NCBI GenBank assembly: GCA_902767465.1
Contig: CACXHM010000101.1
Location: 1 to 6,938, forward strand
Direction: 5' to 3'
Length of the DNA: 6,938 bases
From: an uncultured Bacteroidia bacterium
Lineage (GTDB): Bacteria > Bacteroidota > Bacteroidia > Bacteroidales > UBA932
Shown here piece after piece: positions 5,376-6,938 of this stretch. A program made the translations under genes and the position numbers. A model generated the notes under the pieces. The model ran no database searches and was not told where the DNA came from. It worked only from the letters and a program-made list of their open reading frames with translations. How positions within the stretch are numbered: the stretch's first letter is position 1; every line of letters begins with the position of its first letter.

Positions 5376-6938
5376 CTATATAACCTCCTTTATTGCGTCC
5401 TTGAGTTCGTTCACGAGGAACGGTTGCCCCTGGACTTTGTTGAACTTGAGAATATTGCACTCCGGGAAGAGCCCGCGCAGATAAGCGGCAAAATGTCCGC
5501 TGTTAAGCTCGCACACTAGCACCTTCTCGAATCCTGCGAGCACCTTGCCGGTGTTTGCAGGCACCGGGTAAATATAATCAAAATGGGCCCTGGACACATC
5601 CACTCCCTCTTCCTGCAGTTCGTGAACGGCAGAAAGGATGTGGCCGAACGTACCGCCCCAACCTACCACGAGAAGTTTTCCGGATGAAGGTCCTTCAACC
5701 TCCAGTTCGGGCAAGAAATCCGCTATCTTCTCAACCTTGGCCTCCCGCTCCGCGACCATCATTGCATGGTTGGCCGGATCGGATGAAAGTACTCCGCGAT
5801 GGTTCTTTTCAAGTCCGCCCACACGATGTTCGAAGCCCTTCTGTCCCGGAATAGCCCATTTGCGGACGAATGTTTCGGGATCACGGTCGAAAGGATGGAA
5901 CTTGCCGTCTTCCGGCAGGCTGACTGCAAACGGAGGTTTGATTTCCGGATAGTCTTTCATGGAAGGAATCAGCCAGGGCTCGCTTCCGTTGCCGATGAAC
6001 CCTTCTGACAAAAGCAACACGGGAGTCATATGTTCCAATGCAATTTTTGCAGCCTGGAACGCAGCATCGAAGCAATGTGCAGGAGAATGCGCGGCAATCA
6101 CCGGAATGGGACATTCTCCGTTACGTCCATACAGGGCCTGGTTAAGGTCGGTCTGTTCCGTTTTGGTTGGAATGCCGGTAGAAGGACCTGCACGCTGTAC
6201 ATCCACAACCACAAGCGGCAGTTCCGCCATCACCGCAAGACCCATCGCTTCGCTTTTCAGGGAAAGACCGGGACCGGAAGTGGTAGTGACCGCCAGATCT
6301 CCTGCATAGGATGCTCCTATGGCGGTACATATGCCGGCAATTTCATCTTCGGCCTGCAAAGTCTTGGCTCCCAGGCTTTTGTGAATGGCAAGTTCTTCCA
6401 GGATACCGGTTGCGGGCGTAATGGGATATGATCCGCAGAACAGCGGCAGTCCGCTCTTTTCAGATGCTGCAAGAAGCCCCCATGCGACGGCCTGGTTACC
6501 GTTGATGTTACGGTAGGTTCCCTTCTTGGGAGCCGCAGGTTTGCTCACATGATAGGTATCGGCTATCATCTGCATGTTTGATGCATAATTGAAGCCGTCC
6601 TTAAGCACCTTCTTGTTGGGCTCTATGACCTCGGGATGTTTCTTAGAAAACTTACGTTCCAGATAATCGAAGATATAGTCGAGAGGCCGGTCATAGATAA
6701 AACAGGCCATGCCGAGGGTGAACATGTTCTTGCATTTGCGGATGGCCTTGATGTCCATGCCGCTTTCCTTGAGGCTCAGTTCTGTAAGCCCGGTGATGGG
6801 AACGGCAATGAGGACCCTGTCCTGAAGCCCGAGTTCAGTAAATGGATCGTCTGTCTTGAATCCGGCTTTCCGCATCCCTGCCTCATCGAAGGCATCTGTG
6901 TCAACCAGGATCATTGCGTTGCGCTTGCACCATTTGGC
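5376..6938 (-). CDS. korA: 2-oxoglutarate:ferredoxin oxidoreductase, fused gamma-alpha subunit (5' end missing)
   Basis: The frame is open to the right edge of the window, giving 520 visible residues; roughly 90-100 N-terminal residues are probably missing compared with the usual ~615-residue fused subunits. Counting from the first visible codon, residues 1-~120 are the rest of the gamma domain (MILVDTDAFD, VPITGLTELS), which handles CoA. After a linker, the alpha domain begins near 147 and shows YPITPATG (171-178), TSGPGLSL (220-227) and QRAGPSTGIPTKTEQTDL (248-265), hallmarks of the 2-oxoglutarate/2-oxoacid oxidoreductase subgroup. A transketolase C-terminal-like domain follows from about 420 (KLLVVGWGG ... 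FDYIYPVP). Together with KorB this forms the enzyme linking succinyl-CoA and 2-oxoglutarate with ferredoxin. The ATG at 6914 is an internal Met, not the start, because homologous gamma-domain sequence (AKWCKRNA) continues upstream of it. The last codons (Lys-Glu-Val-Ile-stop) overlap the korB ribosome-binding site. Any upstream gene, such as a small ferredoxin-like KorD, would lie outside the window. Confidence 0.9.
   Translation of the reverse strand, partial: AKWCKRNAMILVDTDAFDEAGMRKAGFKTDDPFTELGLQDRVLIAVPITGLTELSLKESGMDIKAIRKCKNMFTLGMACFIYDRPLDYIFDYLERKFSKKHPEVIEPNKKVLKDGFNYASNMQMIADTYHVSKPAAPKKGTYRNINGNQAVAWGLLAASEKSGLPLFCGSYPITPATGILEELAIHKSLGAKTLQAEDEIAGICTAIGASYAGDLAVTTTSGPGLSLKSEAMGLAVMAELPLVVVDVQRAGPSTGIPTKTEQTDLNQALYGRNGECPIPVIAAHSPAHCFDAAFQAAKIALEHMTPVLLLSEGFIGNGSEPWLIPSMKDYPEIKPPFAVSLPEDGKFHPFDRDPETFVRKWAIPGQKGFEHRVGGLEKNHRGVLSSDPANHAMMVAEREAKVEKIADFLPELEVEGPSSGKLLVVGWGGTFGHILSAVHELQEEGVDVSRAHFDYIYPVPANTGKVLAGFEKVLVCELNSGHFAAYLRGLFPECNILKFNKVQGQPFLVNELKDAIKEVI
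5383..5391 (-). promoter_or_regulatory. Strong Shine-Dalgarno for korB inside the korA 3' end
   Basis: AAAGGAGGT on the - strand (5391-5383) is complementary over nine bases to the CCTCCTTT 3' end usual for Bacteroidetes 16S rRNA, and sits 8 bases before the korB ATG. It is part of the korA codons for Lys-Glu-Val. No comparable site precedes gdh, the transporter or the porin. It suggests that korB translation is tuned independently or by coupling to korA, to keep the two subunits in balance. Confidence 0.75.

Noticed and set aside
6912..6914. ATG at 6914 as the korA start
   Set aside because: The frame stays open to the window edge with gamma-domain-like residues before it, and the gamma domain would be truncated if translation began there.
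1..6938. Search for mobile elements, phage, defence genes, CRISPR, tRNA or rRNA
   Set aside because: No transposase, integrase, nuclease or repeat array is visible; all strands and spacers are accounted for by metabolic and transport genes.

Overview
The window looks like a piece of a Bacteroidales (Bacteroidetes) chromosome. The protein types fit that group: a fused gamma-alpha 2-oxoacid:ferredoxin oxidoreductase subunit, a family I hexameric glutamate dehydrogenase, and a signal-peptide-bearing outer-membrane barrel. So does the only convincing promoter, a perfect TAnnTTTG -7 element. Most starts lack a Shine-Dalgarno sequence, also typical of the phylum. Base composition looks close to half G+C. 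I cannot name a genus from the sequence alone.

Layout. Coding is dense, with no gene-free stretch above about 75 bases. At the left edge (1-185, + strand) is the last 60 codons of a MalY/PatB-type PLP enzyme. Everything else is on the - strand, read from right to left: korA (5376-6938, 5' end off the window), korB (4355-5374), glutamate dehydrogenase (2987-4330), a DASS/SLC13 dicarboxylate-type transporter (1463-2911) and a DcaP-like porin (193-1452). The porin meets the PLP gene tail-to-tail with 7 bases between stop codons.

Two transcription units are likely on the - strand. korA-korB-gdh are separated by 1 and 24 bases. Transporter and porin are separated by 10 bases. Between the units, 2912-2986 holds a strong rho-independent terminator for gdh (10-bp perfect stem, 4-base loop, T5), a Bacteroidetes promoter for the transporter and a 20-bp AT-only perfect palindrome. 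The promoter is so close to the terminator that its predicted transcript would start inside the terminator stem.

How the genes fit together. KorAB interconverts succinyl-CoA + CO2 and 2-oxoglutarate with ferredoxin, and glutamate dehydrogenase interconverts 2-oxoglutarate + ammonium and glutamate. The operon therefore sits on one metabolite. The downstream pair could bring dicarboxylates such as succinate across the outer and inner membranes. A reasonable but unproven reading is a dicarboxylate-uptake-to-glutamate module, in line with reductive carboxylation of succinate known from anaerobic Bacteroides/Prevotella-type bacteria.

I see no defence system, phage, transposon, CRISPR array, tRNA or rRNA. 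This is core metabolism; the points of interest are the 2912-2991 regulatory knot, the gene set, and some residue-level oddities in the dehydrogenase and transporter.
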